DNA from: Rhodospirillales bacterium
GTDB lineage: Bacteria > Pseudomonadota > Alphaproteobacteria > Acetobacterales > Acetobacteraceae
Length of the DNA: 32,385 bases
Assembly: GCA_018971565.1 (NCBI GenBank)
Contig: JAGXAO010000014.1
Coordinates: 1-32,385 of the forward strand
Direction of reading: 5' to 3'
A program made the translations under genes and the position numbers. The stretch's first letter is position 1. Each line of letters begins with the position of its first letter. Positions 7,988 through 16,117 of the stretch are shown here, piece by piece. The notes beneath the pieces were generated by a model. The model saw only the letters and a program-made list of their open reading frames with translations, did no database searches and had not been told where the DNA came from.

Positions 7988-8668
7988 TCACACCATCGGC
8001 ACAACCAGCTTTGCCACGCAACCCGCACCGGGCGCGCTCTTAAGTTCCAGCCGCCCCCCCGCCGCCGCCGCAACCCGCGCCGCAATGGCAAGGCCAAGCC
8101 CCCGCCCAGCCCCGTTCGCACGGGTTGAAAACAGTAAGCCGTGCGCTTGCGCGTGAATTTCGGGCGGCATGCCAGGCCCGTCATCCCGCACGATAATGGC
8201 CACGTCGCCATCTTCCATCTCGGCACTCAGCATGGTGGAGGAACCGCTCTCTTGCACGGCTTCACGCGCATTGCGCAGAAGCTCCACCACCGCGAGGCGC
8301 AGCTGCGCCGGGTCCACCTGCACAAGCAACGCCTCACCCGGCAGGCTCAGCTCCAACCCCTGCCATTCTGGCATGGCCGCGATCTCACCCAGCAGCCGGG
8401 CCAACGGCACCGTCTCTGGCTCTTGTGCCATCCGGCCAGAATAAGTCAGTAACCGCTGGGCAAACTCCACCGCACGGATGCTGGAAGCGTTGGCGCCATT
8501 AATGTAGCCGTCCAGCCCGGCCGCACCGGTTCTGGCCACACGCAGTTGCAGCAACTCCAGATTACCAACCACGCCGGTGAGAAGATTGTTGAAATCGTGC
8601 GCCACCTGGGCGGCAAATGCCTCCAGCTCGGTGTTTCGCGCCCGGTCATTGCCATCGTTGCATGTCAT
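7988..8668 (-). CDS. Sensorless soluble histidine kinase
   Basis: A 226-residue protein that is almost only a kinase core. The H-box AHDFNNLL (His24) is of the type found in CckA/FixL-like hybrid kinases; then come the N-box ELLRNAREAV (Asn133), the G1 box DDGPGMP (162-167), an F-like LLFSTR, and the G2 box GRGLGLAI. There is no transmembrane segment, PAS, GAF or other sensor, so input must come from a partner protein or a small cytosolic signal. The ATP-binding boxes are intact, which argues against a ChpT-type phosphotransferase that cannot bind ATP. The start is ATG 8668, with no clear ribosome site. It is divergent from a stand-alone receiver gene 128 bases away, its likely partner. Confidence 0.88.
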   Translation of the reverse strand: MTCNDGNDRARNTELEAFAAQVAHDFNNLLTGVVGNLELLQLRVARTGAAGLDGYINGANASSIRAVEFAQRLLTYSGRMAQEPETVPLARLLGEIAAMPEWQGLELSLPGEALLVQVDPAQLRLAVVELLRNAREAVQESGSSTMLSAEMEDGDVAIIVRDDGPGMPPEIHAQAHGLLFSTRANGAGRGLGLAIAARVAAAAGGRLELKSAPGAGCVAKLVVPMV

Positions 8669-8796
8669 AATGCGGTCATAAGACGGTATTTCTTCCCCGC
8701 AAATTTAAAAAACGACACTCAGCCGTAAGGCATGGATGGATAGATTAACGCTATACTGAAAACCAGCAAGTGTGGCAGTCGTAAGGATTAAGGCTC

Positions 8797-9171
8797 ATGC
8801 GTATATTGCTTATCGAGGATGATGAGTCTGTGGCACAGATCGTGACTGCCGGCATGAAGGATGCCAACCACGAGGTCACCCACACGATGGATGGCCAGGA
8901 TGGCTTTGAACAGGCCATGGACAAACGGTTCGACGTGATGATCTTCGACCGCCAGTTGCCCGGCGGCGTGGATGGCGCGGAGTTGTTGCGCAAATTGCGG
9001 GATAAGCGGGTGGAAACGCCTGTGCTGTTCCTCTCCGGCCTTGGTGCGCTGGGGGATTGGATGACCGGCCTGGAGGCAGGCGGGGACGATTATATCGTCA
9101 AACCCTTCGTGTTCTCAGACCTGCTGACCCGGGTGGAAGCCCTGCACCAGCGCAGAGAAGCCACCAGCTAA
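8797..9171 (+). CDS. Stand-alone response-regulator receiver protein
   Basis: A 124-residue protein made of a single REC domain. Key residues are present: acidic pair Asp8/Asp9, phospho-acceptor Asp51 in IFDRQLPGG, Ser80 in LFLSGLG, and Lys102 in DDYIVKPF. The [14 protein letters not shown] stretch matches OmpR-type receivers, but the frame ends just after helix 5 ([11 protein letters not shown]), so the DNA-binding domain is absent. It would act by protein contact or as a phosphate sink, in the manner of CheY, CpdR or DivK. AAGGA lies nine bases before the ATG. The gene is divergent from the sensorless kinase. Its TAA shares bases with the convergent pgi stop (CTAA at 9168-9171), so it may be an OmpR-type gene truncated against pgi, or simply a compact junction. 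Confidence 0.9.
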   Translation: MRILLIEDDESVAQIVTAGMKDANHEVTHTMDGQDGFEQAMDKRFDVMIFDRQLPGGVDGAELLRKLRDKRVETPVLFLSGLGALGDWMTGLEAGGDDYIVKPFVFSDLLTRVEALHQRREATS

Positions 9172-10745
9172 CCATCCGCACCGCGCAGATACGCCACCAG
9201 CCCCGCCGTCGATCCATTGATTTGCGCGGGGGTTTCCTTGCCCTCCACCATCGGCAGCAATTTGGTTGCCAGCTCCTTGCCCAGCTCCACGCCCCATTGG
9301 TCAAACGCATTGATGTTCCAGAGCGCCGCCTCGCTGAACACGCGGTGCTCATAAAGGGCGATCAGCTTGCCCAACATCGCCGGATCCAGTTTTTCATATG
9401 CGATGACAAGCGACGGGCGGTTGCCGGGGAACACCCGGTGCGGGTTGCCGCCCGCCTCTTCCAGCGTGCGCCCCTGCAGCAGCGCCTGAGACTGCGCGAG
9501 GCAGTTGGCGATGAGCAACTGGTGCTGATGCATAAGCGCCGGCTCGTGCCCCCGTGCCGCGATATAAAATTCGCAGGGTATCACATCCGTGCCCTGGTGC
9601 AGCAGCTGGTAGAAGGCGTGCTGGCCATTGGTGCCGGGCTCGCCAAACACCAGCGGCCCGGTGGGGCGGGCAACGGGCTCACCCTCCCGCGTCACGCGCT
9701 TACCGTTTGATTCCATGTCAAGTTGCTGGAGATAGGCGGCAAAACGGGCCAGGCGCTGGTCGTAAGGCAAAATGGCGCGGGCGGGGTAGCACAGCGCATC
9801 CCGGTGCCACACGCCCACCAGCGCCAGCAACACCGGCAGGTTCTGCTCCAGCGGGGCGGTGCGGAAATGCTCGTCCATCTCCCGCGCACCGGCCAGGAAG
9901 GCGCGGAAATTCTCGGCGCCGATGGCGATGGCAACCGGCAGACCCACGGACGACCAGACAGAATAGCGCCCGCCCACCCAATCCCAGAATCCGAAGATGC
10001 GGTCAGGAGAAATACCGAAGGCCGCGCATTTTTCCACGGCGGTGGAAACCGCACAGAAATGCGCGCTCACCGCTGCCTCGCCCAGCGCCTGCGCCACCCA
10101 GCGCCGGGCGGTGGCCGCGTTGGTCATCGTCTCCACCGTGGTAAAGGTTTTGGAGGCGACGATAAACAAAGTGCGCGCCGGGTTAAGCCCGCGCAGCGTA
10201 TCCGCGATATGCGCGCCATCCACGTTCGAGACGAAATGCAGGCGCGGGCCATCATGATACGGCGCCAGCGCGAGCGTAGCCATGGCGGGGCCGAGATCCG
10301 ACCCGCCAATACCGATATTCACCACATCGGTAAAAGCATTTCCATCGGAGGAAGCAACGGTACCGGAACGGATTGATTCAGCAAAATCAAGAAAAACACT
10401 CAATGTTTCGTGAATTTTTGGCACAATATTCTGGCCTGCAACCTGCACCACAGCACCCATGGGTGCACGCAAGGCCGTGTGCAAAACAGCACGTTGCTCG
10501 GTAATGTTAATGGCCTCGCCTGCAAACATGGCTTCACGCCGGGCTTCCAACCCAGCCGCACGGGCCAGCGCCAGCAACGCCGCCAGGCTTTGCTCGGTGA
10601 GTGATGTTTTGGAAAAATCCAGCAGCATGCCGGCTTTTTGCACGGAAAATTGCGTAAAACGCTGCGGGTTGGCTGCAAAGAGCGAACGGATATCGGACGC
10701 TTCGGCGGCCAGCTTCATTACATCCGCCCATTTCGTGCCGCTCAT
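9168..10745 (-). CDS. pgi: Glucose-6-phosphate isomerase
   Basis: Pgi interconverts glucose-6-phosphate and fructose-6-phosphate. The 525-residue protein shows both family signatures: [17 protein letters not shown] (with FGFWDWV before it) and [17 protein letters not shown] near the C-terminus. [13 protein letters not shown] in the sugar-phosphate site, SKTFTTVET, and [13 protein letters not shown] with its catalytic His are also present. It is slightly shorter than the roughly 549-residue E. coli enzyme. ATG 10745 is preceded by AAGAGG five bases upstream. It follows uvrC by 60 bases on the same strand and could share its transcript. Its stop overlaps the receiver gene's stop tail to tail. 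Secure. Confidence 0.97.
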   Translation of the reverse strand: MSGTKWADVMKLAAEASDIRSLFAANPQRFTQFSVQKAGMLLDFSKTSLTEQSLAALLALARAAGLEARREAMFAGEAINITEQRAVLHTALRAPMGAVVQVAGQNIVPKIHETLSVFLDFAESIRSGTVASSDGNAFTDVVNIGIGGSDLGPAMATLALAPYHDGPRLHFVSNVDGAHIADTLRGLNPARTLFIVASKTFTTVETMTNAATARRWVAQALGEAAVSAHFCAVSTAVEKCAAFGISPDRIFGFWDWVGGRYSVWSSVGLPVAIAIGAENFRAFLAGAREMDEHFRTAPLEQNLPVLLALVGVWHRDALCYPARAILPYDQRLARFAAYLQQLDMESNGKRVTREGEPVARPTGPLVFGEPGTNGQHAFYQLLHQGTDVIPCEFYIAARGHEPALMHQHQLLIANCLAQSQALLQGRTLEEAGGNPHRVFPGNRPSLVIAYEKLDPAMLGKLIALYEHRVFSEAALWNINAFDQWGVELGKELATKLLPMVEGKETPAQINGSTAGLVAYLRGADG

Positions 10746-10805
10746 TTTAGCCTCTTACGCTTCATGTTCATGAATTTAGCCATTCCGCGCTTGAAGCCAA
10801 GGGGC

Positions 10806-12665
10806 TTACGCCTCCAGCCTAACACCGGGGTGAAAGAAGGCATAAACCGCCCTGGCCGTGGCGCGGTTAATGCCGGTCACCGCCTCCAAATCCTTCAGTC
10901 CCGCCGCCTTCACCCCCCGCGCGGAGCCAAAATGCAGCAGCAGCGCCTTTTTGCGCGCCGCCCCAATGCCGGGAATTTCATCAAGCTCAGATGTGGTGAG
11001 CTTGCGGCTGCGGGCCGCGCGGTGGGTGGTGATAGCGAAGCGGTGCGCCTCATCCCGCAACCGTTGCAGGAAATATAGCACCGCGTCGCGCGGCGGGAGC
11101 TGAAAGGCTTCACGGCCTTCCATATAAAACCACTCACGCCCGGCATCCCGGTCCGGCCCCTTGGCGATAGCCACCATGGGAATATCCTCCAGCCCCAGAT
11201 CCGCCATCACCCCTTTGGCGGCGGAAAGCTGGCCCGCACCTCCATCGATCAGCACGAGGTCCGGCCAGGTTTCGCCGGAACGGTCCGGGTCTTCCTCCAG
11301 CGCGCGGCCAAAGCGGCGTTGCAGCACCTCTCGCATCATGCCGAAATCATCGCCTGGGGTGATCACGCTTTTGATGCTGAATTTGCGATAGGCGGATTTC
11401 ATCGGCCCTTCCGGCCCCGCCACCACCATCACACCGTAAGCGTTGGTGCCCATAATGTGAGAATTGTCGTAGGTCTCAATGCGTTTGGGCGTTTCCGGCA
11501 AATTGAACAGCTCGCCCACCGCCGCCAGCAGCTTGCCCTGCCCCGCCGTCTCGGCCAGCTTGCGCTCCAGTGCCTCGCGCGCATTGGTGGCGGCATGGGC
11601 CACCACATCGGCCTTCTCGCCACGCTGCGGCACCAGAATATGCACGCGCCGCGCAGCCTTCAGGCTCAGCGCGTCTTCCAACAGGGGTTGTTCCTCCGCC
11701 TCGTGGTTCAGCAAAATCTGCGGTGGAGGCGGTTTGTCATCGTAGAACTGGGCAATGAACGCGGAAAGAATTTCCGGCGCTTCCTCGTCCTTCGTATGGG
11801 CCGGAAAAAAGCTCCGGTTGCCATTATTTCGTCCGCCGCGCACAAAAAACACCTGCACACAGGCCTGCCCCGCCTGCTGATACAGCGCAATCACGTCCGC
11901 ATCGCCCAGGCTGGCCGGGTTAATCACGTCATTTCCCTGCACATGGGCCAGGCCGCGAATGCGGTCCCGCAAAGCGGCGGCGCGCTCGAACTCAAGGTTT
12001 TCAGAAGCCTGCTGCATCGCAACAGCCAGCTCCTTCTGCACTGCCCCGCTCTTTCCCTGCAGGAAATCCTTGGCCTGCGCCACCAGGGCGCCATACTCCC
12101 CCGCGTTCACCCGGCCCACGCAAGGCGCCGAGCAGCGTTTGATCTGAAACAGCAGGCAGGGCCGGGTGCGGTTGGCGAACACCGTATCAGCGCAGGTGCG
12201 CAGCAGGAACACGCGTTGCAGGGCTTGCACCGTTTGCTTCACCGCCCAGGCCGAGGCGAACGGGCCGAGATAGAAATCCGCCTTCGCCTGCGCGCCGCGA
12301 TGCTTGCCGATGCGCGGAAACTCACCCGAGGTGAGCACCAGCCAGGGATAGGATTTATCGTCCCGAAGCAGAATATTGTAACGTGGTTTCAAGCGCTTGA
12401 TGAGGTTTGCCTCAAGCAGCAGCGCTTCCGCTTCTGTATGGGTGGTGAGAATCTCCATGGCGGCGGTATCCGCCACCATGCGCCGCAGCCGCTCGGGCAG
12501 GCGGTTGATCTGCGTGTAAGAAGTTACCCGCTTCTTAAGGTTGCGCGCCTTGCCGACATAGAGCGCCTCGCCCTTTTCATCCAGCATCCGGTACACACCG
12601 GGATTGCCCGGCATCGTCTCAAGCGCGGTCTCGATAATGCCAATTCCGGTTGCCCGCCCCTCCAA
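10806..12665 (-). CDS. uvrC: Excinuclease ABC subunit C
   Basis: UvrC makes both incisions in UvrABC nucleotide excision repair. Domains appear in order in this 619-residue protein: an N-terminal GIY-YIG nuclease (PGVYRML through [13 protein letters not shown]), a Cys cluster region ([27 protein letters not shown]), a UVR helix motif for UvrB binding ([15 protein letters not shown]), the RNase H-like 5' nuclease ([10 protein letters not shown] and [15 protein letters not shown]), and C-terminal helix-hairpin-helix pairs ([14 protein letters not shown] and [16 protein letters not shown]). The start is TTG at 12665 with a GGAG-rich site eight bases upstream. An AT-rich promoter region precedes it. 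pgi follows 60 bases downstream. Secure. Confidence 0.97.
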   Translation of the reverse strand: MEGRATGIGIIETALETMPGNPGVYRMLDEKGEALYVGKARNLKKRVTSYTQINRLPERLRRMVADTAAMEILTTHTEAEALLLEANLIKRLKPRYNILLRDDKSYPWLVLTSGEFPRIGKHRGAQAKADFYLGPFASAWAVKQTVQALQRVFLLRTCADTVFANRTRPCLLFQIKRCSAPCVGRVNAGEYGALVAQAKDFLQGKSGAVQKELAVAMQQASENLEFERAAALRDRIRGLAHVQGNDVINPASLGDADVIALYQQAGQACVQVFFVRGGRNNGNRSFFPAHTKDEEAPEILSAFIAQFYDDKPPPPQILLNHEAEEQPLLEDALSLKAARRVHILVPQRGEKADVVAHAATNAREALERKLAETAGQGKLLAAVGELFNLPETPKRIETYDNSHIMGTNAYGVMVVAGPEGPMKSAYRKFSIKSVITPGDDFGMMREVLQRRFGRALEEDPDRSGETWPDLVLIDGGAGQLSAAKGVMADLGLEDIPMVAIAKGPDRDAGREWFYMEGREAFQLPPRDAVLYFLQRLRDEAHRFAITTHRAARSRKLTTSELDEIPGIGAARKKALLLHFGSARGVKAAGLKDLEAVTGINRATARAVYAFFHPGVRLEA

Positions 12666-12765
12666 CTTACCCCCTCCCGCCTGTGGATAAGTTTGTGGAT
12701 TCCTTGTGCTTCGCCCGCGAACATCTCGTTATGGCATTTTCCGCCCCAAAACGCCGCCAGAACTG

Positions 12766-12795
12766 ATTATCTACAGTTAACATATTGAATTTCAA
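12766..12795 (-). promoter_or_regulatory. uvrC: Candidate uvrC promoter inside an AT-rich gap
   Basis: The 217-base gap 12666-12882 holds no gene. On the minus strand TTGAAA (12790-12795) and GATAAT (12766-12771) are 18 bases apart, a good sigma-70-like pair placed about 100 bases before the uvrC TTG. The -35 box overlaps a perfect 11-base palindrome, TTGAA-T-TTCAA (12785-12795). The patch 12770-12840 is strikingly AT-rich for this genome. Two short overlapping hairpins (12846-12867 and 12866-12880) lie just after the folB stop without a T-run. Confidence 0.5.
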
Positions 12796-12882
12796 AATAA
12801 ATTATATTACCGCTCAGTAATTTTCTTGCTATCATACCGTGCTGAAACCCTTTGATCCTACAGGGTTCCAGCCCGTGGAAAA

Positions 12883-13293
12883 CTAGCTGTTGCGGTGCTC
12901 TATCTCCACACCCACGCTGGCAGCGTCCGCCACCGCGTCCAGCTTTTCAACCATCACCCTGGCCACGCGGATGCGCGTATTCCGCAGGCATGCCTCGGCC
13001 ACGCGCTCGGCCAGTGTCTCCACAAGCTGCACATGCCCGGCGGCCACAACATCGCGCACAGCACCAATCACCGTATCGTAATCCACCACCCGGCCAAGGT
13101 CGTCCGCCCCCACCATCGGGCGGGAGAGGTTGGCCGCCCCGTCATCCTCCACGGCCAGATCCAGGTTCACACGAATGCGCTGGGTGCGGCCCTGCTCATG
13201 CGCGTACACGCCAATCCGCGCCTCCAAAACAAGGTCGCGAACAAACATGCGCCTGGTGGCGCGGGTGGCATCAGCAAGGCGGGAGTGGTCCAT
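12883..13293 (-). CDS. folB: Dihydroneopterin aldolase
   Basis: FolB cleaves 7,8-dihydroneopterin to hydroxymethyl-dihydropterin and glycolaldehyde in folate synthesis. The 136-residue protein carries the family pattern: LEARIGVYAHEQGRTQRIRVNLDL near the N-terminus, the DDLGRVVDYDTV segment, LVETLAERVAEACL with the substrate-binding Glu, and VARVMVEKLDA with the catalytic Lys. ATG 13293 gives a 15-residue tail before MFVRDLVLE; Met16 is a possible alternative start. It precedes uvrC on the same strand, separated by a 217-base gap with its own likely promoter. No folP or folK is adjacent. Secure family call. Confidence 0.92.
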   Translation of the reverse strand: MDHSRLADATRATRRMFVRDLVLEARIGVYAHEQGRTQRIRVNLDLAVEDDGAANLSRPMVGADDLGRVVDYDTVIGAVRDVVAAGHVQLVETLAERVAEACLRNTRIRVARVMVEKLDAVADAASVGVEIEHRNS

Positions 13294-13375
13294 GAGGTCA
13301 CGTTGTGCGCCGCGTACGGCGGATTGGCAATAAACCGGGGTTTCTCGCCGGGGGGTGTTGCGTTAGCCTCGGGGG

Positions 13376-13828
13376 ATGAAACGCTTCTCATGTCTTCTTG
13401 CCTTGCCTGTGCTGCTGGGCGCGGCTTCGCCTGCCACGGTGCCCGCGCCCTCGCCCGCCGATGTACACGCCGCCCATGCCTGGGTGCGCTACCTGCTGCC
13501 CAACCTCCCTGCCTCAGGTTACATGACGCTAACGAACACGGGAGACATTACCACCAGGCTGGTAAAAGCCAGCTCCCCGGCCTGCGGCGCACTAATGCTG
13601 CATGAAAGCGTAGATGACGGCGGCACCGCCATGATGACAATGGTAAAAAGCCTGACCATTCCAGCGCACGGGCAGGTAAGCCTTGCCGAAGGCGGATACC
13701 ATTTAATGTGCCTGAAGCCGAAGATGGCCCTGGGCAGCAAAATCGGCATGACCCTGAGCTTCAGCGATGGCGATAACCTGCTGCTGCTGCTACCGGTTTA
13801 TGGCCCTGGCGGCCCCACCAGCCAGTGA
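13376..13828 (+). CDS. Periplasmic copper chaperone PCu(A)C
   Basis: A 150-residue exported protein with a signal peptide (MKRFSCLLALPVLLGAASPA). It fits the PCu(A)C copper(I) motif H-x10-M-x21-H-x-M exactly: the His of MLHES, ten residues, Met, twenty-one residues, then HLM. Family members carry copper to the CuA or CuB centre of heme-copper oxidases. A second Cys (SPACG) and the last His-x-Met followed by Cys (HLMCLKP) are unusual extra potential ligands. Its stop overlaps a small cytochrome c gene by four bases (GTGA), so the two are almost surely co-translated. The gene is divergent from folB, 82 bases apart. Confidence 0.9.
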   Translation: MKRFSCLLALPVLLGAASPATVPAPSPADVHAAHAWVRYLLPNLPASGYMTLTNTGDITTRLVKASSPACGALMLHESVDDGGTAMMTMVKSLTIPAHGQVSLAEGGYHLMCLKPKMALGSKIGMTLSFSDGDNLLLLLPVYGPGGPTSQ

Positions 13829-14130
13829 AAATTTGGCGAATCGCCCTGGTGCTGCTGGGCGCGGCGGCACCCGCTGGCAAACAGATTGTGCTGCATGGCA
13901 ACAGCAATGGCGCCATGCCCTGCGCCGCCTGCCATGGCATAAACGGCCTTGGCAATGCCGCCATCGGCGCGCCGGTGCTGGCAGGCAAACCGGCCGCGGG
14001 CATTGTCTCGGCACTGGGCCATCTGGCCAGCGGCCAGGGCAGCGGGCCTATGCCCGGCATCGCCAGGGCGCTTTCCCCGCAGGAGCGGCAAGGCGTGGCG
14101 GCTTATTTCGCTGGCCTGCCCAAGCCCTGA
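13825..14130 (+). CDS. Small monoheme cytochrome c
   Basis: A 101-residue protein with a short export signal ([17 protein letters not shown]) and one heme c site, CAACH, in [15 protein letters not shown]. The probable axial Met is in [11 protein letters not shown], followed by [19 protein letters not shown], the usual C-terminal helix of class I cytochromes c. It should be a periplasmic electron carrier. The start is GTG at 13825, overlapping the copper chaperone stop (GTGA). The pairing suggests electron or copper transfer at a terminal oxidase, but could equally be a copper-stress pair. The signal region is short and lacks a strong n-region, so the exact start is slightly uncertain. Confidence 0.85.
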   Translation: MKIWRIALVLLGAAAPAGKQIVLHGNSNGAMPCAACHGINGLGNAAIGAPVLAGKPAAGIVSALGHLASGQGSGPMPGIARALSPQERQGVAAYFAGLPKP

Positions 14131-14194
14131 AGGTTGGCATCACGCCCCCAAGAGAATAAGGATTGCCCAAATTTTTCGATTAAGGACGAACCCC

Positions 14195-15502
14195 ATGCCA
14201 GACGCCAGCCAGTTCACTGATTTCAAGGTCAAGGATTTCTCCCTGGCCGAATGGGGCCGCAAGGAAATCTCCATGGCCGAGGACGAAATGCCCGGCCTGA
14301 TGGCGCTGCGCGAGGAGTTCGGCAAATCCAAGCCACTGGAAGGCGCCCGCATCGTCGGCTGCTTGCACATGACCATCCAGACCGCCGTGCTGATCGAGAC
14401 GCTGACCGCCCTTGGCGCCTCCGTCCGCTGGTCCTCCTGCAACATCTTCTCCACGCAGGACCATGCCGCCGCCGCCATCGCCGCCGCCGGTATTCCTGTT
14501 TTCGCCTGGAAGGGCATGAACGAGGAAGAGTTCTGGTGGTGCATCGAGCAGACGCTTCGCGGCCCAGGCGGCTGGGAGCCGAACATGATTTTGGATGATG
14601 GCGGCGACGCCACCACCATCATGCACGATAAATACCCTGAATTGCTGGCCAATGTGAAAGGCATCTCCGAGGAGACAACCACCGGCGTGCACCGCCTGTG
14701 GGAGATGGCAAAGGCCGGCAAGCTGCTGGTGCCCGCCATCAACGTTAACGACAGCGTCACCAAATCCAAGTTCGATAATCTTTATGGCTGCCGCGAGAGC
14801 CTGGTGGATGGCATTCGCCGTGGCACGGACGTGATGATGGCTGGCAAGGTTGCTGTGGTGGCGGGCTTTGGCGATGTCGGCAAGGGCTCCGCAGCCTCGC
14901 TGCGCAACGCGGGCTGCCGCGTGAAAGTGGCCGAGATCGACCCGATCTGCGCGCTTCAGGCCGCTATGGAAGGCTATGAGGTCGTCACGCTGGAAGATGC
15001 CGCGCCGCATGGCGATATCTTCGTGACCGCCACCGGCAATGTGGACGTGATCACCATCGAGCACATGCGCGCGATGAAGCACCGCGCCATCGTCTGCAAT
15101 ATCGGGCATTTCGATTCCGAGATTCAGATCGAAAGCCTGCGTAACTATAAGTGGGAGAATGTGAAACCGCAGGTGGACGAGGTGGTGTTCCCAGACGGCA
15201 AGCGCCTCATCGTACTCTCCGAAGGCCGCCTGGTGAATCTCGGCAACGCCACCGGACATCCGAGCTATGTGATGTCCGCCAGCTTCACCAACCAGGTGCT
15301 GGCGCAGATTGAGCTGTGGACCGCGCCGGCGGGCAAGTATGAGCGCAAGGTGTATGTGCTGCCGCGCCATCTGGATGAGAAGGTAGCCGCCCTGCATCTG
15401 GCCAAGGTGGGCGCGAAGCTCACCATGCTTTCGCAGAAGCAGGCGGATTATCTTGGCTTGAACGTCCAGGGTCCGTTCAAGCACGAAGCTTACCGCTACT
15501 GA
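14195..15502 (+). CDS. ahcY: Adenosylhomocysteinase
   Basis: AhcY hydrolyses S-adenosylhomocysteine to adenosine and homocysteine, clearing the inhibitory product of methyltransferases. The 435-residue protein begins [16 protein letters not shown] and shows [26 protein letters not shown], the NAD loop [34 protein letters not shown], and the conserved C-terminus KHEAYRY that completes the neighbouring NAD site. ATG 14195 is preceded by AAGGA eight bases upstream; a longer in-frame extension would overlap the cytochrome gene and was rejected. Its TGA shares a base with the ATG of the following membrane protein (TGATG). I looked for an SAH riboswitch in the 64-base leader and saw none. Confidence 0.97.
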   Translation: MPDASQFTDFKVKDFSLAEWGRKEISMAEDEMPGLMALREEFGKSKPLEGARIVGCLHMTIQTAVLIETLTALGASVRWSSCNIFSTQDHAAAAIAAAGIPVFAWKGMNEEEFWWCIEQTLRGPGGWEPNMILDDGGDATTIMHDKYPELLANVKGISEETTTGVHRLWEMAKAGKLLVPAINVNDSVTKSKFDNLYGCRESLVDGIRRGTDVMMAGKVAVVAGFGDVGKGSAASLRNAGCRVKVAEIDPICALQAAMEGYEVVTLEDAAPHGDIFVTATGNVDVITIEHMRAMKHRAIVCNIGHFDSEIQIESLRNYKWENVKPQVDEVVFPDGKRLIVLSEGRLVNLGNATGHPSYVMSASFTNQVLAQIELWTAPAGKYERKVYVLPRHLDEKVAALHLAKVGAKLTMLSQKQADYLGLNVQGPFKHEAYRY

Positions 15503-15933
15503 TGCATCGTACAGGCAGCATCCTCGCCCTGCTGGGCACTGGCCTTCTGGCAGGTGGGATGCTGTTTTTCAGCGCGGTGATGGCCCCTCTGGTCTTCACC
15601 CGCCTGCCCATGGATGTGGCGGGGCCCTTCATCCGAACGGCCTTTCCGTTTTTATACGCCTATTGCCTGGCCACCTCTGGGGTTGCGCTGCTGGGCTATG
15701 CCCTGCGCCGCAGCCCCGCCGCGCTGGTTCCAGGTGTCATCATGCTCTGCACACTGTGGTCATGGCTCTGGATGCTGCCGCGCCTGGATGCTTTGCGCGT
15801 TGCAGGAAACCATGCCGCTTTCGCGCGCGGGCATTTTCTCTCCACCTGGGTGTTCGGGCTGGAACTGGCGCTGGCGCTGTGGCGGTTAGGCCATGAGGGT
15901 ATAAAGCGCCACTCGCAATCGCAGGCAGGTTGA
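15502..15933 (+). CDS. DUF4149-like small membrane protein
   Basis: A 143-residue protein with four probable transmembrane helices (about 8-30, 48-68, 72-92 and 112-130). The pattern MLFFSAVMAPLVFTRLP and the GHFLSTWVFGLELAL end fit the DUF4149/TMEM205-like family, whose function is unknown. It is coupled to ahcY by a one-base overlap (TGATG), so it is co-expressed. The basic, polar tail HEGIKRHSQSQAG faces away from the last helix. No catalytic motif is visible. Confidence 0.75.
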   Translation: MHRTGSILALLGTGLLAGGMLFFSAVMAPLVFTRLPMDVAGPFIRTAFPFLYAYCLATSGVALLGYALRRSPAALVPGVIMLCTLWSWLWMLPRLDALRVAGNHAAFARGHFLSTWVFGLELALALWRLGHEGIKRHSQSQAG

Positions 15934-16021
15934 GATCATCGGGCTCAACGAGGCCAGCGCCGCCATGGTGGAACGCTTCGCCAGCCATAGAAATAGCGAG
16001 ACGGCCCACGCCGTACATTAA
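15905..16021 (+). pseudogene. Orphan coding-like remnant, possibly the end of a recombinase
   Basis: A 38-codon open stretch with no usable start, in a different frame from the preceding gene and ending in TAA at 16019. It reads ...VEIIGLNEASAAMVERF then ASHRNSETAHAVH. The codons look protein-like, and SAAMVERF recalls the C-terminal MVxRYAH region of tyrosine recombinases, but the match is short and lacks the catalytic Tyr context, so the identity is a guess. It sits right before the AAA+ ATPase gene, where an insertion boundary would be expected. Confidence 0.25.
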
Positions 16022-16117
16022 AGCCGCATGATCTTCCTGGATTTACCGCCCATCCCCCTGGCTCTAAAGTAATCCCGCGGCGGCATAGCCATAACGATAG
16101 AGAGCTTGAGAAACGTA

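Noticed and set aside
12764-12778. LexA-like site (GTTC-N7-GTTC type) before uvrC
   Set aside because: On the minus strand only one half fits (GTAG-N7-GTTC), two mismatches in the conserved bases; not enough to call SOS control.
11319-12788. 489-codon plus-strand open frame opposite uvrC
   Set aside because: Shadow of uvrC; composition is low-complexity His/Arg/Gln-rich and no motif is seen.
14131-14194. Possible SAH riboswitch before ahcY
   Set aside because: The 64-base leader lacks the conserved SAH-riboswitch core and has no convincing pseudoknot pairing.
14180-15484. 434-codon minus-strand open frame opposite ahcY
   Set aside because: Antisense to a highly conserved enzyme and without recognisable domains; a by-product of high GC.
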